A stretch of 64,000 nucleotides of DNA from Gordius sp. MW1 (GCA_964036665.1 OZ038527.1:8587835-8651834); one strand, 5' to 3'; positions 1 to 11,826 are shown, numbered from the stretch's first letter. Program-made: numbers and translations. Notes: generated from the sequence alone by a model not told the origin.

Positions 1-475
1 ACAAAGAAAGTTCGATCTACATATGTTTTTGCACAAAAGAAAAACTAACTAATCAAAACACGCTTCTGGGTTTACGTGATGTATTACTACGCGTCGACAA
101 ATAAATCGTGTTAAAATCTCACTATAATATAACGCGTAGATAGCAATGGGGGGAGAGGGACTACGCGTATGCAAGCGCGATGTGTATACATTAAAATGCG
201 TATACCTTAAGATGCGTATACAGACGCTAATAAATAAGAGAGAGATGATGGGGGGGGGGCTGTGTGTGCGTGTGAGAGTTCACAGAACCAATGCCCCGTG
301 CTCTCCTTCACAGCGCAGCTGGTTTTGGTGCGTAATTAATCGTGAAGATAAGGGTGGAGGGAAGGCAATACTCGTGTAGTAAGACTACAACAAATAATTA
401 AACAAGTTAAGCTAAATTGGCTCGATATTTTTGAGCACCCGCCTAACGATTTCAAGAGTACCATAGAATATATAA
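1..475. other. Gene-free AT-rich stretch
   Basis: No coding signal is visible. There is a short G-rich tract near 250-259 and a repeated GATGCGTATAC motif near 195-225. A 77-residue plus-strand open frame here is low complexity and looks like chance. Confidence 0.5.
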
Positions 476-843
476 TGACACCGTAATAAATTAAATCTTA
501 AATCATGAGTTTTCTAGAGGTTTTTAGGCTTCAATTATTACTACACCTTCCAAATTTTTGAACCTTAATAAGATATAATGTGAATATATAGTTTTTTCAT
601 ATGCATTTTCACATTATAAATTGATTTGGCAGGTGCATTCAAATTCACTCTAATTTCTATAGTTGTGCAATATAAAATACAAACACGAACCTATACTGTA
701 TTCGATAAATAACTATTTAATGGCAAAGTTAGTTAGAATTGGAAGGTAATTATTTGGAATATAACTTGATTGTAATGATTTTTGTCATAAATCTAAATAC
801 GTGCACTTTAATTTAAAGTTTAAAACCTAATGTTCTTGATCCT

Positions 844-3504
844 TGTGGTGTTCCCACCTTCCTCTTATTTATAATTTTACTTAACGTTTTTTTAATTACC
901 CTTTTACTCAGAAGTTTAAACATTTTGATTGCTAAAAATGTACTTAGTCATAAGCCTTAGCTAGAAAACGTTTACTCTGGAAATTTGCCACGTAATCGTG
1001 ATGATATAAAAATTGATAGTTAAGCGCGCACATAAAAGACTAGCTTATTTTGTTTTTGTTTGTTTGTTCCCCCCCCCCTCACATACACACACACACATAC
1101 TCGTAAATTCTGATGATTCAGGTTAATATCTTTTCGCTTATTACAAAACATATTTATGATTTGAAAAAATGTAACGTTAATAAAACAAGAAAATTAATAA
1201 CTTCGTGGCGAATGTATAAATAAATAAATAAATTAGTTTATGGGTACAGTTTGATAAAACAGAATTTACTTCAATATATCCTTTAATCCATATTATGGAG
1301 GATATATTATTGGTGTCAAAATCGTGGATATGATACACGACCGCAGTCGAGGAAATCCCAATATCCTGATTCCGAGTGTAACCAAATAAAAAAATACTGA
1401 TCCATTGTTACGCTGGTCATTATTCAAAAAACAGATCCTTCCTCTAATTAACAAGGGGGACGAAAGAAGGAAAAATTTCAATATTCCGAAACAGATGGTA
1501 ATAATTCAATAAATATGCATCCATGCTAGAAAAAACAGTTCGGCAAGTTCATTAAACAAAAAAATAAAAATGTAACCCACCTGAATTATTTACATACTAT
1601 GTAATGACCGGCGGAAGGCGGTTAGCGATGTAAGTAAAAAGATTTTACCAAGAAAAACTCGAATTAACTTTATCAACGCAAATAACTAACTACAGACGTA
1701 ATGATTTATACGAATAATTATTTACAACAATAAAAGAGGGATTTACAATTAAAATGTTTTTGAAGGGAATATTACAATAAAAGGGGGAAAACGTAGTGGT
1801 TGGAGATAATTACAAAGGTTTAGGAGAAGTACAAGGTTTTTGGGAAAATTACAAGAATTAATTTACAAGGACTAATTTACAAGGACTGAAATATTGTAGT
1901 GAGATTTCGCTTTTATAGCTGTTGAATCTTCCCAGGGTGGTGGGCTGAACGAGCGATGTACGGGAAATCTTCAGACGGGGCAAAATGAATACCAGATGTG
2001 GCTGAGTTAAAAATAAAAAGTAATTAAAAAAAGAAAGCGTCAAAGAAACTTAGCCACTTCCGCGTCTAGGTTAACCCGCGGTAAAAGTGTCTTCCTTTGA
2101 CCAATTCCTTTTTTTAATTTAAGGATTGCAGAACAGTTCTTTAACCCTATTACATTAATATTAATAAAATAAATCTAAGTAAGATCAAAGTATAGCGCGG
2201 ACATTAAAACGTGGTATACACGTATACCACATACTATAAATTTTTAAAATATTATTGCTTTAGTTGTAATTAATTAAAAATATATGTTTACGAAAAATTG
2301 TTGTCAACCCCTCATCGCGTTTTCTGTTACTATGATTTAGTGGTTTGCGCATGATTTTTATAAAATCAGGGAGGGGCGGCGAGAGTATTGATGATTTGTA
2401 AAATGGCAATTTAAAGTATAGGTATAAAATAAAAGCCTTTGGGATAATTTAGTATAAATTAATTATAATTTTAGTTGAGGCTGTTGCTCAGTGGTGCTTT
2501 ACAGAGCTGGGACAACGTGAAGTAGCCATGAAGTACCCCATTTTATAACTGATTCACAGTGCGGGATTTCATCGATTAAATCAGTCGTCCATGAATCAGT
2601 TTCGAGGGCAAAGTCCAGAAGCTGGCACTAGATGTCAGACGATAAATTATATCAAGTTTTGGGGCTAAATTTCAGAAAATGTTTGAAAATTATGTTGTTC
2701 GTTATAAGTATGGTTTGTTTTAACTTTGTATAAAATAGATAAGGTAAATCGCCGCCTCGACCTATAGCTAAATCCGCCTCGACCTTTAACTAAATAATTA
2801 TTAAGCCGAGGTCATTTTGATAAAGGGGAGGTGTGGTTTTCCCCCCTTCCTCTTATTTATAATTTTACTTAACGTTTTTTTTATTACCCTATTACTCAGA
2901 AGTTGAAACATTTTTATTGCTGGAAATGTGCTGAGTCATAAGCCTTAGCTAGGAAAACGTTTACTCTGGAAATTTACCACGTAATCGTGATGATATAAAA
3001 ATCGATAGTTAAGAGCGCACATAAAAGACTAGCTTATTTGTTTTTGTTTGTTTATTCCCCCCCCCCACACACACACACACACAAACACTTATAGTTAGTG
3101 ATACGCGTAAAATTTAATGAATCATTCTATGATATAAATAGATCGTTTGTTATTACCAAATTTTCTTATCGATTGCATTACATGTAGATATATTATATTA
3201 CCTCGCTATCACTCAGTGATTTTTATTAATTATTCTTTTTTTGCGTAGTAAATATAAAAAAGGAAAGAAAATGTAACGTATCTTAAAAACAAGAAATAAC
3301 GCGGATCCATTTTTGTCGCGGATATACAATCGCTTAAATTAAATAAATTTATTCGGGTTTTGAAATAAATTTTAAACCTGACAATTTGCTTAATCAACAA
3401 TGTCGAAACCAACAAATTGGTATTTGACAATTCGGTATTAAAAGCATAATTACAGAAGACCTTAAAATTAAATGAATGCTATTATTATTATGAAGGATGT
3501 AAAA
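844..3504 (+). mobile_element. LTR-like non-coding insertion in hAT copy A
   Basis: The sequence ATCCT flanks the insertion at 839-843 and 3505-3509. Two direct repeats, about 844-1095 and 2832-3090, are clearly related. Both start TGTGG and both end in a C-run followed by a CA microsatellite. The right repeat is preceded by AAAGGGGAGG, which looks like a polypurine tract. These are LTR-retroelement features, but no gag or pol reading frame exists inside, so it resembles a LARD/TRIM-type or decayed element. The true LTR ends and a primer-binding site could not be found. A short internal duplication of GCCTCGACCT lies near 2751-2790. Confidence 0.55.
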
Positions 3505-3942
3505 ATCCTATAATAATGCTGCTTTTTTTGTTGTTTTTACAACGTTTTAACATGTGCAACAAGTTATCAATTCTATAAATAATAATATTATCATCAAAAT
3601 TCACTCGTATTTGTGGTTTATAACGCTATAGTAAACATGCAATAAACTCTATGTGGTATAATTAATAATATAAAACGTTTGCCTTAAATATGTTAAGGTC
3701 TACTTTGAAGCTTTAGCCAGGGTTAATAAAGGGTATCAATTTGCTCAATTGTGCAACTAAGTCAGCTATAAGCGAACTTATAATTTTCTCAGTCTATTTA
3801 GAGTTGGCAAACTTGAATTTGATACAAATGTTATAATTTGCTAGAAAAAATTTAATTTCCTATAATTCAAATTTATATATAGTTTTTTTAGTCTGCACTT
3901 TCCATAGAAAATGTTATCTTTATGAATTGATTCATATCTTTA

Positions 3943-4351
3943 GCGATTGGGATTTAGTGTTATGTTATTCAGTTTGGATGAAATGCATGACATTCTAATA
4001 TATCAAAGGAACTTTATTTTAAAGAGACATAACATGCGAATACAATTTGGAGATAAAAGGACAAAACGCGAGATTAAACAATTGCAGCGAAGATGTAGTA
4101 ATAAAACATATAAATAGATATGTAACTAGAATAAATAGGATGGAGTAAAGTAATCCTGTGAGGATCAGAAGATTGACGATTCTAGTAATTCTAAATGCAG
4201 TGGCATTATATAGTTCATAATTTAAATCCTCGAATATTCTGGAAATGGTGTAGAATATACTAGAACAAAAAATCTTCCGATTTTATCCAATTCGCTACTT
4301 AATTCCATTTTATCCAATTGGCTACGTAATGTCGCCAATGTCTAAACACTA
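3943..4351. mobile_element. 409-bp insertion with 10-bp direct repeats
   Basis: The sequence CATATCTTTA occurs at both edges (3933-3942 and 4352-4361). The related copy C reads straight through this point near 45970 without the insert. The insert has no open frame and only a hint of inverted ends (TTAGTGTTA against TAGTGTTTA). Its family is unknown. Confidence 0.6.
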
Positions 4352-4954
4352 CATATCTTTATATTGTTAATGAGATGTCGTGTCCCGCTAAATCTTTAAT
4401 AAGTTTGTGTAACAAAGTTTTTCAAAAAAAAATGATTGTTATTTGGATTTTTTAACACTTATTTAATATTTTTTTAATAAGAAGAAATTTTTATTCAGTA
4501 TATATTTTTTAAAAAAAAGTAAAGACGAGACCAGAATTCTCGTGGAGACAAGACGAGACCGAGATTTTTCTAGACCAAGACGAGATTTTGTTTTTGAGAC
4601 CGAGACGAGATCGATACACTAATAAAAGGTATTAAAAATTTAAGCATCACTATTTTGGATCATAACGAGCGCTCCCTGTATAAAACTATCTAATAAAAAA
4701 TTATATTATATAAATATTTTTAACACCAAAGGTTTATTTTTAAATAATTGTGTATGTATGATTAAGATGTATAGAAATTTTGCTTAAATATTGAGAATAA
4801 AATAAAATGAAACTCAGGTCGGGCTAAAAGAAAAAGGACACTTTAGGATCGGGTCGTCCCCGGACGGCTCTAACTGGCCATCAAACAGAGTTATATGCGA
4901 AGGCATGGAATCCCTTTCTTTTTTACACATAAATTTTTGACGCCATTGTATAAC

Positions 4955-5425
4955 GCAAGATCCCTCATTTAATATGGATGAACAAAAATAAGTATGTTTT
5001 TCTAATTTTGTTTTCTAATTACATTTTGGCAGAGCCACCTGGATATGATGCAATAACAGAGCAAACTATCTTACACAACTCCAGAGGTTGCGACTGGATT
5101 ATGACCTATTATCCCTTTCCCTCCCCAAACAACCATTAGCCAAAGGAACGCAACCAATCCGGGCAAACTTTCATAGAAAATTACAAAGCTGGCGTCTTGA
5201 CTATGGTTTTTTTTATTTTTAAGCAAATGGCAGTGACCCGAGTGCAACCGGCAAAGGTGAACTATCTCTCAAAGAATTGCAGTGCTTGCTGCAGATGGTA
5301 TGTCAATTTTTTCTAATATAATTTGGATGTACTACCCACCGATTCGCAGTACCTGTATACCTGACTATTGCGACTTTTAATCTAATAGGCCCTCACAAAA
5401 TTAATGAAGATGTAGACTTTGAATG
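4955..5425 (+). pseudogene. Fragments of an unidentified spliced gene (gene Z)
   Basis: I do not recognise this protein. Three exon-like pieces lie in order. The first follows an acceptor near 5035 and encodes PPGYDAITEQ, then loses frame near 5075. The frame resumes as QLQRLRLDYD and runs to SWRLDY near 5203. The second, after a run ending TTTTTAAG at 5222, encodes NGSDPSATGKGEL and ends LLQM near 5299. The third follows TCTAATAG near 5389 and gives ALTKLMKM then a stop. The phases fit if the gap between the first two pieces is an 18-nt intron, which is implausibly short, so a decayed copy is more likely. A short ATG frame lies at 4974. It has charged, leucine-rich composition and no signal peptide. 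Confidence 0.35.
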
Positions 5426-5454
5426 TTAAACGTTAAGAAAAACGAGTGTTAGTC

Positions 5455-6146
5455 GAGGCCTAGGCTATGTATTCTCGATTTAAAGTGATAAATAACAAAT
5501 CGTAAAAACGCATTTCTTAAACGTTCCATTCCCAAGCGCAATCAACGCGTTCGTTAATTTGTATGTTATTGTTTACAAATAATAACACGCCTTGCACTTC
5601 ATTTTTTAAATCTGCCATTTTTGAATTTTTACAATCCACATAATATCAAATATTATTTTTGAATCATGGTTAAGGCAATGCTCATCTCAAAGAAATGGAT
5701 GTTAGATTTTTGTTTCATTTAAGATAACATAAAACATAGTTCTCATTCACTTGTTCCATACAAGTTAGATGTAGGAGGTCAACCTTAAATTTTTTAAATT
5801 TTACCAACAATCAAGAATTTCATAATAGAATTCTCAAAACTATAATCAAAAAGTATTCATCATTGAATGCATTTTTTCTCAATTATATTCTTTATAAATT
5901 CATTGGACATCGAGAGAGATCACTAAAGAGTGATGGAAGAAAACTCTAAGGGCACACAAGTGTTTTTACCTGAGAGTGCGGAATCTTGCTTTTGTGATTT
6001 ATTGACTAATTATTCCTTCAACCTTGTGCTGGAGCAAATCAAATGAGATTAATTCTATAACAAAAATTTCAGTTCACTTTTTGATAGATGTTCATAGCAA
6101 TTTTATTACTGTGTCTACACATTATTAAGATGAGGGAAAACTCAAT
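5455..6146 (+). repeat. Large inverted duplication, arm 1 (left piece)
   Basis: This stretch matches 22505-21560 in reverse complement over about 700 bases, starting at CCTAGGCTATG. The arm is broken at 6146 by the LINE insertion and resumes at 18972. It contains an intact short frame at 5933-6046 (37 residues starting MEENSKGTQVFLPES, ending LVLEQIK), which I cannot identify. In arm 2 the same frame is broken by a small deletion. A second conserved mini-frame (MVKAMLISKKWM) starts near 5666. Both may be remnants of a duplicated gene. Confidence 0.75.
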
Positions 6147-6342
6147 TTTTTTTTTAAAGATGAAGTTAGTTTATTGATATATATCTAAACATAGTATTAA
6201 ATGATACAATTATATAATAATTATATTTAAAAAAACATCATATGTGTAATATGTCTTCATCTTCCTCTTTTAGAAGAGGCCAGGAATACAAAAAAGATTT
6301 GAAATTAAATTTTGCAATTAAGATAGCTATTGATTGTTTCAA

Positions 6343-7401
6343 TTAAAATGCGGGGGAATGTTTGGAGGGAAAGAATCGCCTGCCTATTTCTTTGAATAAA
6401 GCCAACGCCATTTTTCCATAGGATCCTGAACAGGAGGAAACTATTGGGATAAAAATACTAGAGTCCAAAAGGGCCTTATATTTTTGGAGCTTGCGTTTTT
6501 CAGCGAGGGCCATGGGGTCATAATTAAGATTAGAGGGGGCAAATAGGTCTATGCATGTAAAATCCCACTTTAAAAAGAGACCATTTTCCCATGGGACTAA
6601 CGAGGAACCGTCAGGACGCATTCGACCTTCAATGGCAGGATCCGAAGGTTCAAGTATAAAGGGAATATGGGCCTTTCTAAGGGCTGACTGGATAATAGAA
6701 TTAGTTTTAGAGTGTCGCAAATGTCTAAATTTATTTAGTCTGCAGTGTAACGGGTGGCGTGCTTCTTCATCCACTGGCAGGTTCCAATTTTTACAGGCAT
6801 ATGCCTTGGTGTATTCTATTCCCAGGCGTAGTGCTATATTGTAGGATAGCTCGCAATCCTCTAACATAATATTGGAGAACTTGCTAGGATACGCCTCTAG
6901 CCATTCATGTCCAGATTTATCAAACACCAAAGATCTAAGGTTATAATGTTGTTTGGTATCGCAGCTCGGGAGATAAGCAACGGAGCGCGAAACCAAACAT
7001 GCATCCCAATCCTTTTGGTTTGGTGTTTGTGGTGGTGAGCTTTCTGGTAGAACATTTGAATTCCAAAGGGATAGGGCCTGTATAAATGTTTCATGAAGGG
7101 AGTATGAGATTAGTTTGGCGACGTTGGATTTTGAGGATAAGTGGGAGGATATAAATGAGGCCAAGGATAAAGAGCTTGGTGAACGAATTCTCAGACCCCC
7201 AGATTTTGTTGGTAATGTGGCTTGTAGCCAGGTGTTAGTATCGAATGATAAGTTCAGGGTGGATTCGATGACAGATTTTATGTGGGTTTCGAAATTATGT
7301 AAAATATGTGTATGCAAAAATGCGCTTGTGGATCGGAAAAATAATATTTTGGCTATATTAAAGTAGTTTTTCAATATGTAAAATGCGTGATGGGCGGGCA
7401 T
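6343..7401 (-). pseudogene. LINE L1 C-terminal region: CCHC-like finger and restriction-like endonuclease
   Basis: A 352-residue open frame forms the C-terminal part of a non-LTR retroelement protein. In order it shows a reverse-transcriptase thumb-like region, a degenerate zinc motif (ACKNWNLPVDEEARHPLHC) and then RPDG followed 15 residues later by WDFTC. In the second copy at 51563-52105 the finger is complete (CKNC...HPLHC). A CCHC finger followed by R-P-D-x(n)-D is the pattern of the restriction-like endonuclease in R2/NeSL-type LINEs. Such enzymes nick target DNA for target-primed reverse transcription. The second cysteine is tryptophan here, so this copy is probably inactive. The protein ends ...FPSKHSPAF. 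Assignment to a named clade is inference. Confidence 0.65.
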
Positions 7402-7413
7402 AAACTTAAAAAA

Positions 7414-7573
7414 TTCATTTTTACATTTTAAATTTTTAAGGTTATCGTCGAGATAACTTCTTAAGCACTCAGGACCGCCTATTGGAGAACTTATTCATTT
7501 TTACATTTTAAATTTTTAAGGTTATCGTCGAGATAACTTCTTAAGCACTCAGGACCGCCTATTGGAGAACTTA
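7414..7573. repeat. 80-bp perfect tandem duplication in LINE L1
   Basis: The segment 7414-7493 is repeated at 7494-7573. The second LINE copy near 52530 has one unit only, so this is a private duplication that breaks the frame between the reverse transcriptase and the C-terminal domain. Confidence 0.85.
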
Positions 7574-8403
7574 GTAAAAATACCTCGTCCTTCTCAAGGC
7601 GTAGAAAAGATGCAAAGGACGGGTGGATGTCATTTGTGCTGTCAGAATAAATTTCGCATTTTGTCGCGCCTAAAGATAGGTTAAGTTTTATGTAGTATTT
7701 TTTAATGAAGTTAAGAGCTTTGATTAGCTCTTCCGTGGTGCCTGTTAGAGTGGCATCGTCGAGATACCATACGTTTAATTTTAAATTGCATTTTTCGTTG
7801 ATTTCATCTATTAATGGTTTGATGTCCATACAAAATAAGGGGGGGGGGGGGGGCCAAGGGGGTCCCCCTGTTGAATGCCCTCCGCTGAATCAATTAAATA
7901 ATGCCCGAATTTTAGGATAGAGGGTGTCCCATAACTTAAAAGGATATAATTAGCATATTTAGGATAAGTCTCGATAAAAGTTTTAAAAAATGAATCTCTG
8001 TTTAAGTTATTAAAAGCGTTTAAAAAATTTAATTTTAAAAAATACTCATTGGGTAATAGATTTTCGAGGGTCTATCTTGCGGCGTGTGTTGCTATTTCAC
8101 TCCCTCCTTTGACCCCGAAGCCTAGCTGGTGAGGCATTAGCGATAGGGTTAAGTTTGGTTTAATTGCTTTGCATATTATTTTAGAGATGATTCTTATAAA
8201 TACTCCGCCGATAGCGATCGGTCTCAATGTTTTGTTTGGTTTTTCGATAGCAAGTAACTTTGCCCCAAAGACTATCGGCCGTACTTCCTGGGGAATGTTG
8301 CCATTAATGATTAGATTGCAAAAATTTGTTAGGGCAATGAGTAAAACTGGAGAGTTAATGTTTTCAAAGATCTTGAAGATAGATTGGTTTAATGCCATCC
8401 AAA
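7491..8403 (-). pseudogene. LINE L1 reverse transcriptase, palm region
   Basis: This is the catalytic part of the L1 reverse transcriptase, read downward. The right-hand piece (8072-8398) carries RPIAIGGVFIRIISKI, the conserved RPI motif. The left-hand piece (7491-7829) carries NVWYLDDATL, the YxDD-type active site with two aspartates. Between them the QGDPLG block, intact in the copy near 52870, is broken by a run of 15 Gs at 7839-7853 where the other copy has AGGGAGG. The frame is therefore disrupted and no functional product is expected. The gypsy element at 8404 cuts the protein directly upstream. Confidence 0.7.
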
Positions 8404-8606
8404 CTGTGGTATTTAATTCACCACTTAAGATAATGTTTAAACTATTGAGTTAGGAGAGTATGAATTTATTATAACAACAGGGAATCAAACAAACATATAA
8501 GCGAAACGCGAGCGAACGTTAATAATATGAACCGAGGAAATTGGAGGAAGATAAAAACATATGTGTTACGTCGACTTGCTACATTCTTAATGTTTATGTC
8601 GCTACA
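8404..8606 (-). repeat. E1 3' LTR
   Basis: It lies on the left because the element is on the minus strand. It starts TGTGGTATTTAATTCACC and ends ATGTCGCTACA on the plus strand. It matches 12627-12827 except for a few substitutions and small indels. Confidence 0.9.
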
Positions 8607-8835
8607 GATATTCTCCCCCTAGATTGTTTGGAGTAACACTAAACGATCGATTAGGTGGATACTATCTCGCCTGTGTATCACTTGTATTGGCAAAGTCTTT
8701 TGGGCCAATGGACATGTCTGCCACTGCGAGTGGTTTTGACTGGTTGTTGTTCCTGCTCTGGTTCTTGTGAAGTAGGTTTCTTGAGGGAGGTTTCTTGATT
8801 ATGTACCGGTTTCTTGCTTTCTACATGAGCGGGCT

Positions 8836-11826
8836 TCAATCGGTCGATGATATGGAGTCCTTTTTTCCATTTTTCTCGATTATAAAGTACTTTGGTCTAC
8901 GAAGTAAGACTTTGAAGGGCCCATCGTAGGGTGGGGTGAGTGGTTTGCGTACTGTATCATTTCTGACAAACACTTGCGGTGTTTCCCACAGGTATCGATT
9001 TACCTGTTCTTTTGTTTCTCCATGGTGGTGTGGCACGGGGTCCGGCGACGCCATTATCGCTTCTCTCAACTTCTCGACGAATTGATGTACTTGTTCTGCT
9101 GATTGTTGCGTTGTTTCTTGTGAGAAATAATCTCCTGGGAGACTTAAGTTAGTCCCGTAAAGCACTTCCGCCGGCGTGCGACCAATGTCTTCCTTGATGG
9201 TTGTGCGGATACCTAATAGGACAAAGGGCAGAACTTTACTCCATTTTGTGTTTCTTGAGGCTTTTAACGAAGCCTTTAACTGCCGGTGGAAACATTCGAC
9301 TACCCCGTTCGCGGACGGGTGGTAAGCTGTAGTTTTGATGTGTTCGCATCCTAAAATATTCGCGAACTCTCTAAAAAGCTGTGACTGAAATTGGGATCCC
9401 CTATCTGTGGTAAATGTACTCGGAACCCATAATTTGCCACCCATTTCTTGATAAATTTGTCCGCGATAACTTCGGCGGATGTTTCTTTAAGTGGTATGGC
9501 CATGGGCCATCTCGAGAAACGGTCAACTGCCGTTAGCATGTGAGTGAACCCGTTGGAGGGTGGTAGTGGTCCTACTACATCCAAGTGGACATGAGCGAAT
9601 CTGGCATCGGGTTGTTTAAAAGACCTGGTTTCGAAATGGTGTGTCGGTGTACTTTACAACGTTGACATCTTAGGCATGTTCTTGCCCAGTTAGTGACGTC
9701 CTTGTTGATAGATGACCAGACTACGCGACTAGTGATGAGCTTTAAAGTATCGAACTCCTTGGTGTGATAACGAGTGAAAATGGTCAAAAACTGTTCTCCT
9801 CAGTGCGTCAGGTATGACCGGTCGAGGTTTAGTAGTCGACAAATCGCAAAGGATTTTGTTATCTGACCCTGGGATGGGTAATACTTGTAGTTTTAGTGAA
9901 GTAGTGTCTTCTAAACCTTCCAAAAAATTGTCGTTTTTCTGGTGCTTGCTAATGTCGTCTAATTCTGGCATTTTTGGAAAATTTACCGCGTCTACTCCTA
10001 TCCGAGATAGAGCATCTGCTACTGTGTTTCCTTCGCCTTTAATGAAGCGAATGTCAGTGGTATATTGTGAGATTAGGTCGAGCTGTCGTATCTCTCTCGG
10101 AGAGTACTTATCAGGCTTAGCGTCAAAGGCGTATGTGAGTGGTTTGAGGTCGGTGTCCACGGTAAATATTCGGCCTTCCAGGGTGTGTAGAAAATGCTTG
10201 ATTGCTAGGTAAATGGCGAGAAGCTCACGCTAAATGTACTGTATCGTGATTGTGTTGGCTGAAGTTTAGTAGAGAAAAACGCTATTGGTGTAGTCTCTCC
10301 GGCCATTGTTTGTTGTAATACCGCACCGACTGCTGAATTAGAGGCGTCTGTTGTTAGTGTAATTTGGGTTTCTGGACTGGTATTCAAAAAATTTAGCTTG
10401 GTAAAATTGATTAGAGCGGATTTTGCTGTGTCGAAAGCTTCTTCCTGAAGTTTGTTGAACGCTATAGATTTTTGCGGATTCTTTAATATGTCTGTCAACG
10501 GATTTAGGGTTTTAGCAATATTGGGCAGAAATCTTCGATAGAAGTTGATCATGCCTAAGAATCTTCGGAGTTGTTGACATGAAACTGGCGTTGCAAAGTT
10601 TTTAATAGCCTCAATCTTCTCTGGTAAAGGAATAATACCTGTGGCCGAGACTTTGTGACCCAGGGACTCTAATTCTCGCACTCCAAATTGACACTTTGCA
10701 GGGTTGATCCTGAGGTCGTACTTTTGGAGTCGTTGCAAGACGGTCTTTAGATGTTCCTCGTGTTCCTCTTCTGAGCCGCTTGCTATAAATACATCGTCTA
10801 TGTACGCGTAGGCGTAATTCAGTCCTCGCAAAACTTTGTCTATGAATCTTTGGGCTGCATTTTTTAGACCAAACGGCATCCTCGTGAATTCGTAAAGACC
10901 GAATGGTGTCGTCACGGCTGTTTTACAGATGTCGTCCGGCGCTACCGGGATGTGATGGTAGACTCTAACTAAATCCAGCTTGGAAAAAATTGCTTTTCCG
11001 TAAAGGTTAGCTGTGAAGTCGTGAATGTGAGGAATTGGGTACCTGTCTGGTACGGTGACTTTGTTCAAGGCTCTATAATCTCCACACGGACGCCAGTCAC
11101 CTGATTTTTTAGCAGCCAAATGTATTGGTGCCGCCCAGTTGCTTTTAGATTTCCTTATGATTCCCAGTTCCAACATATACTCAAATTCTTTCTTAGCAAC
11201 ATTAAGTTTTTCAGCAGTAAGTCGCCTTGGACGTGCGTATTGTGCCGGCCCTTTTGTTGCTATGTGGTGAAAGATGTCGTTGGTTGAAATTTGTTGGGTG
11301 AAATTTAAAGGAGTTAGGAGTGATGGAAAGTTGTTGATCACAGATTCCAACTTAGAGTCCTGACGAGAGAGCTATGCGGATTCCTAACGTTTGTGGAAAT
11401 TCCTTTTGAAGTTACGTGAGTCAGACCATCAATTAATCGCTGGTTTTTGACATCTACGATGATGTTGTATTGGTGCAAGAGGTCGGCTCCAATGATAGGG
11501 GTGTGTACCTCGGCGATCAGAAATAACCACTGTATTGGGCGTCTCAGACCTAGATTGATGGACAACATCTTTTGTCCATAGGTAGAGATATTGCTATTAT
11601 TGGCCGCCTGCAATACTGGACCATTTGGTACCTTAGGTGAATTGACGGGTCTTGGAATGATGGACACGTCAGCTCCTGTATCAATCAGAAATTTATGTCC
11701 TGACGTACGATCAATGATGTAGAGTAGGCGACTTGGTTTATGACCGTTTCCGGAAGTCGCCTGAATGGAAAGGTCAGTTAGTTTTTTGACTGGGAGTTTG
11801 AGGTAAATGCACATGGTTGTGTGCAT
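8836..11826 (-). pseudogene. E1 pol: protease, reverse transcriptase, RNase H, integrase
   Basis: Domains run downward on the minus strand. A retropepsin (11338-11826) has the active site DTGADVSIIP. The reverse transcriptase (10205-11350) has [11 protein letters not shown], the catalytic DD pair. RNase H follows (9729-10204), then integrase (8836-9787) with an HHCC-type finger (CLRCQRCKVHRH) and the DRGSQFQ aspartate motif. The protease frame overlaps gag in the -1 frame. Three single-base frameshifts are visible: near 10228 at the RT/RNase H join, near 9750 before the integrase finger, and near 9430 inside the integrase core. The QTFQ block of the RT is also shortened. No complete polyprotein can be made. 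Confidence 0.88.
11781..11787 (-). promoter_or_regulatory. Slippery heptamer at the E1 gag-pol junction
   Basis: On the minus strand the heptamer A AAA AAC lies in the gag zero frame and is followed directly by the gag stop codon TAA. The protease frame continues in -1. This is the canonical X XXY YYZ form for programmed -1 frameshifting. Element E4 has the same arrangement at 31024-31030. Confidence 0.7.

Larger units (their letters stand above)
476..4621 (+). mobile_element. hAT-type non-autonomous element, copy A (interrupted)
   Basis: This is one of three related copies (the others are at 37294-38657 and 45151-46277). The left part, about 476-843, matches the middle of copy B. The right part, 3505-4621, ends in a GAGACGAGAC-rich subterminal block and an ACACTA terminus. 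The copy is split by an insertion at 844-3504 and a second one at 3943-4351. Its own left terminus is not recognisable, so it looks truncated. No transposase frame is visible. Assignment to hAT rests on copy B, which keeps both ends and an 8-bp target duplication. Confidence 0.7.

Noticed and set aside
146-379. 77-residue plus-strand open frame
   Set aside because: Low-complexity composition including a G run, no motif and no splice or homology support.
2483-2615. Possible tRNA-derived SINE (TTGCTCAGTGG resembles an A box; GTTTCGAGGG a poor B box)
   Set aside because: The boxes are about 120 bases apart, the B box is weak and no tail or target duplication is visible.
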